This document shows, piece by piece, positions 1 through 6,080 of a stretch of 23,600 nucleotides of DNA (position 1 is the stretch's first letter; every line of letters starts with the position of its first letter). The DNA lies in the NCBI GenBank assembly GCA_900770335.1, contig CAAGKD010000137.1:1-23600 (forward strand), written 5' to 3'. A program made the translations under genes and the position numbers. The DNA is from an uncultured Sutterella sp. (GTDB lineage: Bacteria > Pseudomonadota > Gammaproteobacteria > Burkholderiales > Burkholderiaceae_F). Under the pieces are notes generated by a model. It searched no databases and was not told the origin of the DNA. It saw only the letters and a list, made by a program, of their open reading frames with translations.

Positions 1-118
1 CATCACGATGACCGTGAAGCTGATCTGCCCGATCGCCATGGAGCAGGGCCTGCGCTTCGCCATCCGCGAGGGCGGCCACACGGTCGGCGCCGGCGTCGTC
101 GCCTCGATCATCGAGTAA
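1..118 (+). CDS. tuf: Elongation factor Tu, C-terminal end (partial)
   Basis: Thirty-eight codons (frame starting at base 2) end in TAA at 116-118. They contain LICPIAMEQGLRFAIREGG and GAGVVASIIE, the C-terminal signature of domain 3 of EF-Tu, the GTPase that delivers aminoacyl-tRNA to the ribosome. The rest of the gene lies upstream of the window. Its position just before rpsJ is the classic str-to-S10 junction in proteobacteria. A hairpin follows 14 bases after the stop codon, and a second, terminator-like hairpin lies at 179-211. Identification is firm; which tuf copy this is (tufA or tufB) cannot be told from the fragment. Confidence 0.95.
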   Translation, partial: ITMTVKLICPIAMEQGLRFAIREGGHTVGAGVVASIIE

Positions 119-132
119 TTCTTGAGAAATTC

Positions 133-150
133 CACCCCCGCGAGGGGGTG
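133..150. other. GCGA-loop hairpin after tuf
   Basis: A perfect 7-bp stem, CACCCCC / GGGGGTG, closes a GCGA tetraloop of the stable GNRA class. It starts 14 bases after the tuf stop and is followed by six A rather than by T. Without a T tract it is not a standard intrinsic terminator in either direction. It could protect the 3' end of tuf mRNA or act as a pause or processing site. A hairpin with the same loop follows secY at 11159-11190. Confidence 0.6.
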
Positions 151-170
151 AAAAAACTCTCCGGATCGAC

Positions 171-199
171 TTGATCGACAGAGGGAGCGGGGTTATACT
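171..199 (+). promoter_or_regulatory. Probable S10 operon promoter
   Basis: TTGATC (171-176) and TATACT (194-199) are separated by exactly 17 bases, a good sigma70 match. The expected start, near 205-207, leaves a leader of only about 40 nt before rpsJ. The spacer and -10 lie inside the inverted repeat at 179-211: the left arm fills the spacer and the -10 is in the loop. Promoter activity is inferred from sequence only. Confidence 0.7.
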
Positions 200-230
200 C
201 CGCTCCCTCTGTTCTTTTACTGTTCTTTTT
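179..230 (+). terminator. 12-bp hairpin terminator for tuf, overlapping the rpsJ promoter
   Basis: CAGAGGGAGCGG (179-190) is the exact reverse complement of 200-211, with a 9-base loop at 191-199. It is followed by a T-rich run at 212-230 (TTCTTTTAC then TGTTCTTTTTT). A GC-rich stem followed by U is the form of an intrinsic terminator and fits the end of the tuf transcript. The -10 hexamer of the rpsJ promoter lies in the loop, so a transcript starting there would carry only the right arm and could not form this hairpin. Confidence 0.65.
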
Positions 231-244
231 TCTAGGAAAACGAA

Positions 245-556
245 ATGCAGTCCCAGCGCATTCGCATCCGCCTCAAGGCTTACGACTACAAGCTCATCGA
301 CCAGTCCGCTCTCGAGATCGTCGATACCGCCAAGCGCACCGGCGCCGTCGTCCGCGGTCCTGTTCCCCTTCCCACGCGCATCCAGCGTTTCGACATTCTC
401 CGTTCGCCGCACGTCAACAAGACCAGCCGCGATCAGCTCGAGATCCGCACGCACCAGCGCCTCATGGACATCGTTGATCCGACCGACAAGACGGTCGACG
501 CCCTGATGAAGCTCGACCTTCCGGCCGGCGTGGACGTCAAGATCAAGGTCCAGTAA
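245..556 (+). CDS. rpsJ: 30S ribosomal protein S10
   Basis: This 103-residue protein has the same length as E. coli S10. It starts MQSQRIRIRLKAYDYKLID and contains RTGAVVRGPVPLPTR and the DILRSPHVNKTSRDQ stretch of the S10 beta hairpin that reaches into the 30S head. In other bacteria S10 (NusE) also pairs with NusB in antitermination. AGGA at 234-237 sits 7 bases before the ATG and fixes the start. It is the first gene of the S10 operon but is followed by a 175-base gap with its own promoter signal, so it may be transcribed partly on its own. Confidence 0.98.
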   Translation: MQSQRIRIRLKAYDYKLIDQSALEIVDTAKRTGAVVRGPVPLPTRIQRFDILRSPHVNKTSRDQLEIRTHQRLMDIVDPTDKTVDALMKLDLPAGVDVKIKVQ

Positions 557-592
557 GCATTCAGATTCGCTGAAAAATTTGCGGCATTGCGG

Positions 593-621
593 TTGCGCCC
601 GATGCCGCGGACAGCTAGAAT
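593..621 (+). promoter_or_regulatory. Possible promoter upstream of rplC
   Basis: TAGAAT (616-621) lies 17 bases after TTGCGC (593-598). The -10 is good; the -35 keeps only the TTG. The -35 lies in the loop of an imperfect hairpin with arms GCGGCAT (581-587) and ATGCCGC (602-608). If used, transcription would start near 628 and leave a leader of about 100 nt. Confidence is moderate because the -35 is weak. Confidence 0.5.
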
Positions 622-627
622 CGCGCC

Positions 628-731
628 TTTCTTGTCTCATCCAAGGGATTGAGCTCCGCCCATTTGGGAGCAAAATCCGAGACATTCTATGAAACCGGTC
701 CCGGCCAATCGCAGCCGGGGTGGAGAAAACA
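628..731 (+). promoter_or_regulatory. Structured rplC leader (candidate cis-regulatory RNA)
   Basis: Between the predicted start and rplC the sequence can fold into a multi-part stem. TGTCTC (633-638) pairs with GAGACA (679-684), GGATT (646-650) with AATCC (674-678), and GCTCC (653-657) with GGAGC (667-671). A purine internal loop (GA facing AA) separates the last two. A second hairpin, CCCGGC (700-705) / GCCGGG (714-719), abuts the Shine-Dalgarno GGAG at 722-725. The nesting suggests a functional leader. Control by L4 or another r-protein is only a hypothesis. Confidence 0.5.
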
Positions 732-1376
732 ATGAGTGAAAAGCTCGGCCTCGTCGGTCGCAAGATCGGCATGACGCGTATCTTCACGGAAGACGGGACG
801 TCGGTTCCGGTCACCGTGCTCGACGTGTCGAACAACCGCGTCACCATGGTCAAGACGCAGGAAACTGACGGCTACACCGCCGTCCAGGTCGCCTACGGCA
901 CGAAGAAGCCCTCTCGCGTCAGCAAGCCGCTCGCCGGCCAGTTCGCGAAGGCCGGCGTCGAAGCCGCCTGCACCCTCAAAGAGTTCCGCATCGATGCTGA
1001 GAAGGCCGCCGAGTTCAAGCCCGGCCAGTCCCTCTCTGTCGAGATCTTCACGGAAGGCCAGAAGGTCGACGTGACGGGCACGACCATCGGTAAGGGTTTT
1101 GCCGGCGCCATCAAGCGCCACCACTTCTCGTCCAACCGTGCCTCCCACGGTAACTCCGTGACGACGAACGCCCCCGGCTCCATCGGTAATCGCCAGGACC
1201 CGGGCCGCGTGTTCCCCGGCAAGCGCATGGCCGGCCACCTCGGTGACGAGCGTCGCACGACGCAGAACCTCGTGGTTGCCCGCGTTGACAAGGAACGTCA
1301 GCTTCTTCTGGTTCGCGGTGCCGTTCCGGGCGCCAAGGGCGGTGAAGTGATCGTCCGTCCTGCTGTTAAGGCGTAA
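732..1376 (+). CDS. rplC: 50S ribosomal protein L3
   Basis: The protein is 214 residues (E. coli 209). It opens MSEKLGLVGRKIGMTRIFTEDG, includes the extended-arm region HHFSSNRASHGNSV / APGSIGNRQDPGRVFPGKRM, and ends LVRGAVPGAKGGEVIVRPAVKA. L3 is an early assembly protein near the peptidyl transferase centre. I chose the ATG at 732 over an in-frame GTG at 720 because GGAG at 722-725 lies 6 bases upstream and MSEK matches the family N-terminus. The TAA overlaps the AAGGAG that serves rplD, implying close coupling. Confidence 0.97.
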   Translation: MSEKLGLVGRKIGMTRIFTEDGTSVPVTVLDVSNNRVTMVKTQETDGYTAVQVAYGTKKPSRVSKPLAGQFAKAGVEAACTLKEFRIDAEKAAEFKPGQSLSVEIFTEGQKVDVTGTTIGKGFAGAIKRHHFSSNRASHGNSVTTNAPGSIGNRQDPGRVFPGKRMAGHLGDERRTTQNLVVARVDKERQLLLVRGAVPGAKGGEVIVRPAVKA

Positions 1377-1387
1377 GGAGCGAAACA

Positions 1388-2005
1388 ATGGAACTCAATA
1401 TCCTGAACGAACAGGGCAAGGTCGAAGCTGCTGACGCCGTGTTCGGTCGCGAATACAACGAAGCCCTGGTGCACCAGATCGTGGTCGCCTTCCAGGCCAA
1501 CGCTCGTCTCGGCACCCGCGCCCAGCTCAACCGTCGCGATGTTCATCACTCGACGAAGAAGCCCTGGCGCCAGAAGGGTACGGGCCGCGCCCGCTCGGGC
1601 ATGTCGAGCTCGCCTCTGTGGCGTGGCGGCGGACGCACGTTCCCGAACACCCCGGACGAGAACTTCAGCCAGAAGGTCAACAAGAAGATGTACCGCGCCG
1701 GCATGGCTTCGATCTTCTCGAAGCTCGTCTCCGACGCCCGCTTCTGCGTGGTTGACGCGATGAAGGCTGAGACGCCGAAGACGAAGGACTTCGCCGGTCA
1801 GCTCAAGACGCTCGGCCTTACCGAGCGCACCCTCATCATCATCGGTGAGGAAGAACTTGACGACAACATCATCCTCGCCTCGCGCAACCTCAAGGATGTG
1901 CTTGTCGTTACGCCCCGCTATGCGGATCCGCTGTGCCTTCTCTACTTTGACAAGGTCGTGGCCACCAAGGCGGCTGTTGCTCAGATCGAGGAGATGTTGG
2001 CATGA
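1388..2005 (+). CDS. rplD: 50S ribosomal protein L4
   Basis: The 205-residue L4 protein (E. coli 201) binds 23S rRNA domain I and lines the exit tunnel. The tunnel loop is visible as RRDVHHSTKKPWRQKGTGRA followed by SSPLWRGGGRTFPN, one of the best conserved L4 segments. AAGGAG at 1375-1380 precedes the ATG by 7 bases. The stop overlaps the rplW start in an ATGA (2002-2005). In E. coli L4 also represses its own operon through the S10 leader; that leader cannot be present here in the same form because the predicted rpsJ leader is too short. Confidence 0.98.
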   Translation: MELNILNEQGKVEAADAVFGREYNEALVHQIVVAFQANARLGTRAQLNRRDVHHSTKKPWRQKGTGRARSGMSSSPLWRGGGRTFPNTPDENFSQKVNKKMYRAGMASIFSKLVSDARFCVVDAMKAETPKTKDFAGQLKTLGLTERTLIIIGEEELDDNIILASRNLKDVLVVTPRYADPLCLLYFDKVVATKAAVAQIEEMLA

Positions 2006-2301
2006 ATCAGGAACGTCTGATGAAGGTGCTCGTCGGCCCCATCGTCTCTGAAAAGAGCACGATGATCGGCGAAAAGCACAATCAGTGGTCTTTCGTCGTC
2101 GTCCCGGACGCGACGAAGTCTGAGGTTAAGTCCGCTGTTGAGCTGCTCTTCAAGGTGCAGGTCAACTCGGTGCAGATTCTGAACCTGAAGGGCAAGCAGA
2201 AGCGCTTCGGCCGTTTCATGGGCAAGCGCAATGACGTCCGCAAGGCGTACGTCACGCTCGCCGAGGGTCAGGAAATCAAGTTCGAGCAAGAGGTGATGTA
2301 A
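2002..2301 (+). CDS. rplW: 50S ribosomal protein L23
   Basis: The 99-residue L23 (E. coli 100) sits at the exit of the ribosomal tunnel and docks trigger factor and SRP. It starts MNQERLMKVLVGPIVSEKST; the VSEK motif and the later YVTLAEGQEI match the family. It overlaps rplD by 4 bases at its start and rplB by one base at its stop (TAATG), so all three are probably translationally coupled. Confidence 0.97.
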   Translation: MNQERLMKVLVGPIVSEKSTMIGEKHNQWSFVVVPDATKSEVKSAVELLFKVQVNSVQILNLKGKQKRFGRFMGKRNDVRKAYVTLAEGQEIKFEQEVM

Positions 2302-3128
2302 TGGCTCTCGTCAAACTCAAGCCGACGTCCCCCGGCCGCCGTCACGCGGTCAAGGTTGTCAACAAGGAGCTCCACAAGGGCAAGCCCTGGGCCGCTCTCG
2401 TTGAGAAGAAGAATCGCATCAACGGTCGCAACAACGACGGTCATATCACCGTTCGCCAGCGCGGCGGCGGCGCGAAGCGCGCGTATCGCATCATCGACTT
2501 CAAGCGCAACAAGGACGGCATTCCCGCCCGCGTCGAGCGCATCGAGTACGATCCGAACCGCTCCGCGAACATCGCCCTCGTCCTGTACGCTGACGGCGAG
2601 CGCCGCTACATCATCGCCCCGAAGGGCCTGACGGTCGGCCAGGAGATCTTCAACGGTCCCGAGTCCCCGATCAAGGTCGGCAACACGCTTCCGTTGCGCA
2701 ACATCCCCGTCGGCTCGACGATTCACTGCATCGAGCTCCTGCCGGGCAAGGGCGCCCAGCTCGTTCGCGCCGCCGGCGCCTTCGGCCAGCTGATCGCCCG
2801 CGAGGGCGAGTACGCCCAGGTTCGCCTGCGCTCCGGCGAGGTCCGTCGCGTCCTCATCGAGTGCCGCGCCACCATCGGCACGGTCGGCAACGAGGAGAAC
2901 AGCCTCCGTGAGCTCGGCAAGGCCGGTGCGAAGCGCTGGCGCGGCGTCCGTCCGACGGTTCGCGGCGTCGCCATGAACCCGGTGGATCATCCGCACGGCG
3001 GCGGCGAAGGCAAGACCGGCACGGGCCGCGCTCCTGTCACGCCGTGGGGTCAGCTCACGAAGGGCTATCGTACCCGCAACAGCAAGCGCACGGATTCCAT
3101 GATCATCCAGCGCCGTAACCGCAAGTAA
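2301..3128 (+). CDS. rplB: 50S ribosomal protein L2
   Basis: The 275-residue L2 (E. coli 273) is needed for subunit association and peptidyl transferase assembly. The highly conserved C-terminal segment GVAMNPVDHPHGGGEGKTGT, with the histidine associated with peptidyl transferase function, is intact, as is the N-terminal TSPGRRHAVKVVNKELHKG. The start overlaps the rplW stop by one base. It is followed 12 bases later by rpsS. Nothing is unusual in length or motifs. Confidence 0.98.
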   Translation: MALVKLKPTSPGRRHAVKVVNKELHKGKPWAALVEKKNRINGRNNDGHITVRQRGGGAKRAYRIIDFKRNKDGIPARVERIEYDPNRSANIALVLYADGERRYIIAPKGLTVGQEIFNGPESPIKVGNTLPLRNIPVGSTIHCIELLPGKGAQLVRAAGAFGQLIAREGEYAQVRLRSGEVRRVLIECRATIGTVGNEENSLRELGKAGAKRWRGVRPTVRGVAMNPVDHPHGGGEGKTGTGRAPVTPWGQLTKGYRTRNSKRTDSMIIQRRNRK

Positions 3129-3140
3129 GGGAGCCCCAGA

Positions 3141-3419
3141 ATGTCTCGCTCTTTGAAAAAAGGCCCGTTCGTTGACGGGCACCTCATGAAGAAGGTTGAA
3201 GCCGCCCAGGCGAGCCGCGACAAGCGTCCGCTCAAGACTTGGTCGCGTCGTTCGACGATCGTTCCGGAATTCATCGGTCTGACCATCGCCGTCCACAACG
3301 GCCGTCAGCACGTGCCGGTCTACATCAACGAAAACATGGTCGGTCACAAGCTCGGCGAATTTGCGCTCACCCGCACGTTCAAGGGTCACGCTGCCGGCGA
3401 CAAGAAGGTGGGTAAGTAA
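3141..3419 (+). CDS. rpsS: 30S ribosomal protein S19
   Basis: The protein has 92 residues, equal to E. coli S19, a 30S head protein near the A site that works with S13. The start MSRSLKKGPFVDGHLMKKVE and the segment RRSTIVPEFIGLTIAVHNG are diagnostic. GGGAG upstream of the ATG is a clear ribosome binding site. The TAA is followed directly by the rplV ATG with no spacer. Confidence 0.98.
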   Translation: MSRSLKKGPFVDGHLMKKVEAAQASRDKRPLKTWSRRSTIVPEFIGLTIAVHNGRQHVPVYINENMVGHKLGEFALTRTFKGHAAGDKKVGK

Positions 3420-3758
3420 ATGGAAACGACAGCTAAAGTTCGCGGCGTTCGCCTTTCCGCCCAGAAAGGTCGCCTCGTCGCTGACCTGATCCGCGGTCAG
3501 CAGGTTGGCAAGGCTCTTGCCATCCTCGAGTTCACCCAGAAGCGCGCCGCCGGCATCATCCGCAAGGCGCTCGAGAGCGCGATCGCCAACGCCGAGCACA
3601 ACTTCGGCGCTGACATCGACACGCTCGTTGTCACGAAGATCCATGTGGAGAAGGCCGCCACGCTGCGCCGCTTCGCCGCTCGCGCCAAGGGCCGCGGCAC
3701 GCGCATCAACAAGCAGACGAGCCACATCTACATCACCGTCGGCGACGGCGAAAGCTAA
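3420..3758 (+). CDS. rplV: 50S ribosomal protein L22
   Basis: The 112-residue L22 (E. coli 110) has a beta hairpin that lines the nascent-chain tunnel and is a known site of macrolide-resistance changes. It starts METTAKVRGVRLSAQKGRLV. The C-terminal LRRFAARAKGRGTRINKQTS is the conserved hairpin tip. The gene begins immediately after the rpsS stop, so translation is probably handed on directly. No insertion or deletion is evident in the hairpin. Confidence 0.98.
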   Translation: METTAKVRGVRLSAQKGRLVADLIRGQQVGKALAILEFTQKRAAGIIRKALESAIANAEHNFGADIDTLVVTKIHVEKAATLRRFAARAKGRGTRINKQTSHIYITVGDGES

Positions 3759-3775
3759 GAAACAGGTGAATTACC

Positions 3776-4558
3776 ATGGGTCAGAAAATTAATCCCACCG
3801 GCTTCCGCCTTCCGGTTACGCGTGACTGGACGTCCCGCTGGTATGCGAACGGCCGTGATTACCCGAGCACCCTCCAGGAGGACCTCAAGGTCCGCGCCTT
3901 CCTCCTGAAGAAGCTCCGCAATGCGTCCGTCGCCCGCGTTCTCATCGAGCGTCCGGCCAACAACGCCCGCATCACGATCTACACGGCCCGTCCGGGCATC
4001 GTGATCGGCAAGCAGGGCGCTGACATCGAGGCGCTCAAGGCTGAGGTCCAGAAGATGATGGGCGTGCCCGTGCACGTCAACATCGAGGAGGTCCGCCGCC
4101 CCGAGCTCGACGCCAAGCTGATCGCCGACGGCATCACGCAGCAGCTCGAAAAGCGCGTCATGTTCCGCCGCGCCATGAAGCGCGCCATGCAGAACGCCAT
4201 GCGCCTCGGCGCCCTCGGCATCAAGGTGCAGTCCTCGGGCCGTCTCAACGGCGCTGACATCGCCCGCGACGAGTGGTACCGCGAGGGCCGCGTGCCCCTT
4301 CAGACGCTCCGCGCCAACATCGACTACGCCACGAGCGAAGCTCACACGACGTACGGCGTCGTCGGCGTCAAGGTCTGGGTCTACAAGGGAGAGAAGTTCG
4401 GCGCCGACGAGGCCGCTGACGCTCAGGCTCCCCGCGAAGACCGCCGTGGCCGCCGCTCGGATCGCAACGGCAAGCCCGGTGCGCGCCGCAACAACGGCCG
4501 TCGCAATGACATGAAGCAGGACCGCGCTGCCAAGCCGGCTGCTAAGGACGGAGAATAA
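3776..4558 (+). CDS. rpsC: 30S ribosomal protein S3 with charged C-terminal tail
   Basis: The 260-residue S3 is longer than E. coli S3 (233). The N-terminus MGQKINPTGFRLPVTRDWTS, the KH RNA-binding motif IVIGKQGADI (GKQG at residues 78-81) and the C-terminal domain through VYKGEKFGADEA are conserved. From about residue 212 to the end there is a low-complexity tail rich in Arg, Asp, Asn, Gly and Ala that accounts for the extra length. S3 lies at the mRNA entry channel with S4 and S5 and shares the mRNA helicase role. The tail is variable among bacteria and probably disordered. The next gene starts 2 bases after the stop. Confidence 0.97.
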   Translation: MGQKINPTGFRLPVTRDWTSRWYANGRDYPSTLQEDLKVRAFLLKKLRNASVARVLIERPANNARITIYTARPGIVIGKQGADIEALKAEVQKMMGVPVHVNIEEVRRPELDAKLIADGITQQLEKRVMFRRAMKRAMQNAMRLGALGIKVQSSGRLNGADIARDEWYREGRVPLQTLRANIDYATSEAHTTYGVVGVKVWVYKGEKFGADEAADAQAPREDRRGRRSDRNGKPGARRNNGRRNDMKQDRAAKPAAKDGE

Positions 4559-4560
4559 CG

Positions 4561-4977
4561 ATGCTGCAGCCTAATCGTCGCAAGTACCGCAAGGATCAGA
4601 AGGGCCGCAACTACGGCCTCGCCACCCGCGGTGCGAACGTTTCCTTCGGTGAGTTCGGCCTGAAGACGCTCGAGCGCGGCCGCATCACGGCCCGCCAGAT
4701 CGAGGCCGCTCGCCGCGCCATCACGCGCCACATCAAGCGCGGCGGCCGCGTCTGGATCCGCATCTTCCCGGACAAGCCCATTTCGAAGAAGCCCGCCGAG
4801 GTCCGCATGGGCAACGGCAAGGGCAATCCTGAGTACTGGGTCGCGCTGGTCCAGCCGGGCCGCGTGCTCTACGAAATGGACGGCGTCGAGGAGTCGCTCG
4901 CTCGCGAAGCCTTCGCCCTCGCGGCCGCCAAGCTGCCGGTGAAGACCACGTTCGTTGTCCGCCAGGTCGGCATGTAA
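4561..4977 (+). CDS. rplP: 50S ribosomal protein L16
   Basis: The 138-residue L16 (E. coli 136) contacts the A-site tRNA region and helps mature the 50S. It starts MLQPNRRKYRKDQKGRN, contains RITARQIEAARRAITRHIKR, and includes EVRMGNGKGNPEYWVA. In E. coli the Arg of this RMGxGKG motif is hydroxylated by RoxA (YcfD); whether that happens here is unknown. It follows rpsC by 2 bases and precedes rpmC by 19. Confidence 0.98.
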   Translation: MLQPNRRKYRKDQKGRNYGLATRGANVSFGEFGLKTLERGRITARQIEAARRAITRHIKRGGRVWIRIFPDKPISKKPAEVRMGNGKGNPEYWVALVQPGRVLYEMDGVEESLAREAFALAAAKLPVKTTFVVRQVGM

Positions 4978-4996
4978 TTCACAAGGAGACACGGAC

Positions 4997-5191
4997 ATGA
5001 ACGTTAAGGAACTGCGTGCCAAGAGTGAGACCGAGCTCAAGCAGGAACTGCAGGAACTTCTGAAGACGCACTTCAAGCTGCGTATGCAGAAGGCCACCCA
5101 GCAGCTGCAGAACACGGCCTCGCTGCGCCAGACGCGTCGCGACATCGCTCGCGTTCGCACCATCCTCACCCAGAAGGCGACCACGAAATGA
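4997..5191 (+). CDS. rpmC: 50S ribosomal protein L29
   Basis: The 64-residue L29 (E. coli 63) is a two-helix protein at the tunnel exit next to L23. The sequence MNVKELRAKSETELKQELQ, then LLKTHFKLRMQKATQQLQN, then RRDIARVRTILTQ fits the family. AAGGAGAC from 4983 gives a strong ribosome binding site and places the start at 4997 rather than at an in-frame codon 42 bases upstream inside rplP. The stop overlaps the rpsQ start by 4 bases. Confidence 0.97.
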   Translation: MNVKELRAKSETELKQELQELLKTHFKLRMQKATQQLQNTASLRQTRRDIARVRTILTQKATTK

Positions 5192-5457
5192 CCGAACAGA
5201 CGAAGGAATCGCTCACCCGCACCCTCCAGGGCGTCGTGACGAGCAACAAGATGGACAAGACGGTCACCGTTCTTGTCGAGCGCAAGGTCAAGCACCCGCT
5301 CTACGGCAAGTACGTCGTCAAGAGCAAGAAGTACCACGCTCACGACGAACTCGCCTGCGCCGAGGGTGATCAGGTCGAGATCCAGGAGATCGCCCCCGTC
5401 GCCAAGACCGTGTCTTGGCAGGTGACGAAGATCCTGAAGAAGGCCGAAGTCCTCTAA
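5188..5457 (+). CDS. rpsQ: 30S ribosomal protein S17
   Basis: The 89-residue S17 (E. coli 84) is a primary 16S rRNA binder of the OB-fold type. The conserved LQGVVTSNKMDKTVTVLVER and KHPLYGKYVVKSKKYHAHDE segments are present. It is the last gene of the S10 operon. The extra residues are at the N-terminus (MTEQTKESLTR). It starts inside the last codon of rpmC (ATGA) and is followed by a 241-base gap holding the spc promoter and leader. Confidence 0.97.
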   Translation: MTEQTKESLTRTLQGVVTSNKMDKTVTVLVERKVKHPLYGKYVVKSKKYHAHDELACAEGDQVEIQEIAPVAKTVSWQVTKILKKAEVL

Positions 5458-5497
5458 AAAAACGATCCGGGGGAGACAAAAAATCCCCCTGACTCGC

Positions 5498-5527
5498 TTG
5501 CAAAGAAACTGATCGCTCAGTTATATT
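5498..5527 (+). promoter_or_regulatory. Probable spc operon promoter inside a nested dyad
   Basis: TTGCAA (5498-5503) and TATATT (5522-5527) are separated by 18 bases, or 17 if the -10 is read as TTATAT. Two nearly concentric inverted repeats cover the promoter: AACTGA (5507-5512) / TCAGTT (5517-5522) around TCGC, and TGCAAA (5499-5504) / TTTGCA (5526-5531). The layout would suit a dimeric repressor site or a local hairpin. The start would be near 5534. Confidence 0.65.
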
Positions 5528-5533
5528 TGCACC

Positions 5534-5698
5534 CCGTCGCCCGGATGCCACTTCTGGTGGGATTCCGGGCGATGCATTTCTAGTCCGTTGAAAGGGCGCG
5601 CACGACAGATGCTGCGCGATCCGCGTCAGCGGGCCTCATCCCCGCCATACGGGGCCAATACTGTCCGCGTATGCGGAATAAGTTGGAATTTTTCACTA
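5534..5698 (+). promoter_or_regulatory. Stem-loop-rich leader of the spc operon
   Basis: About 165 nt separate the predicted start from rplN. By eye it contains five consecutive hairpins. The first, right at the 5' end, pairs TCGCCCGGA (5537-5545) with TCCGGGCGA (5564-5572) and has an inner CCAC / GTGG. The others are CGCGCA (5597-5602) / TGCGCG (5613-5618), CCGC (5621-5624) / GCGG (5629-5632), CCCCG (5640-5644) / CGGGG (5650-5654) and TCCGC (5664-5668) / GCGGA (5673-5677). There is no strong Shine-Dalgarno before rplN; only GGA at 5685-5687 is visible. No protein-coding frame is convincing here. It is a candidate autoregulatory leader. Confidence 0.55.
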
Positions 5699-6067
5699 AT
5701 GATTCAGATGCAAAGCCGACTGGACGTCGCCGATAACACCGGCGCCCGTTCAGTGATGTGTATCAAGGTGTTGGGCGGCTCGAAGCGCCGTTATGCCAAC
5801 ATCGGCGACGTCATCAAGGTGACGGTCAAGGAAGCGGCTCCGCGCGGCCGCGTCAAGAAGGGCGAGGTCTACAACGCCGTTGTCGTCCGCACCGCCCATG
5901 GCGTCCGTCGTCCCGACGGTTCCAAGATTGCCTTCGACGGCAACGCCGCCGTTCTCCTCAACAACAAGCTGGAGCCGATCGGCACCCGCATCTTCGGGCC
6001 GGTGACGCGCGAGCTGCGCACCGAGCAGTTCATGAAGATCGTGTCCCTCGCTCCTGAAGTCATCTAA
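5699..6067 (+). CDS. rplN: 50S ribosomal protein L14
   Basis: The 122-residue L14 (E. coli 123) is at the subunit interface and is contacted by the silencing factor RsfS. It starts MIQMQSRLDVADNTGARSVM and contains RRPDGSKIAFDGNAAVLLNN and RIFGPVTRELR, all diagnostic. I chose the ATG at 5699 because MIQ is the family N-terminus; the open frame runs back to a TTG at 5588 but that extension resembles nothing. It is the first gene of the spc operon and has only a weak ribosome binding site. Confidence 0.97.
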   Translation: MIQMQSRLDVADNTGARSVMCIKVLGGSKRRYANIGDVIKVTVKEAAPRGRVKKGEVYNAVVVRTAHGVRRPDGSKIAFDGNAAVLLNNKLEPIGTRIFGPVTRELRTEQFMKIVSLAPEVI

Positions 6068-6080
6068 TCGAGGAGATCAC

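Noticed and set aside
133..150. The first hairpin after tuf as its intrinsic terminator
   Set aside because: It is followed by six A rather than T, and the T-tailed hairpin at 179-211 is a better terminator.
2268..3725. A 485-codon open frame antisense to rplB, rpsS and rplV
   Set aside because: It mirrors the strong codon bias of the sense genes, resembles no family known to me, and would overlap three certain genes. GC-rich codon use commonly leaves the antisense frame open.
5588..5698. N-terminal extension of L14, or a small gene, in the rplN leader
   Set aside because: The extension begins with TTG, has no ribosome binding site, and does not match the L14 N-terminus, which starts MIQ at 5699.
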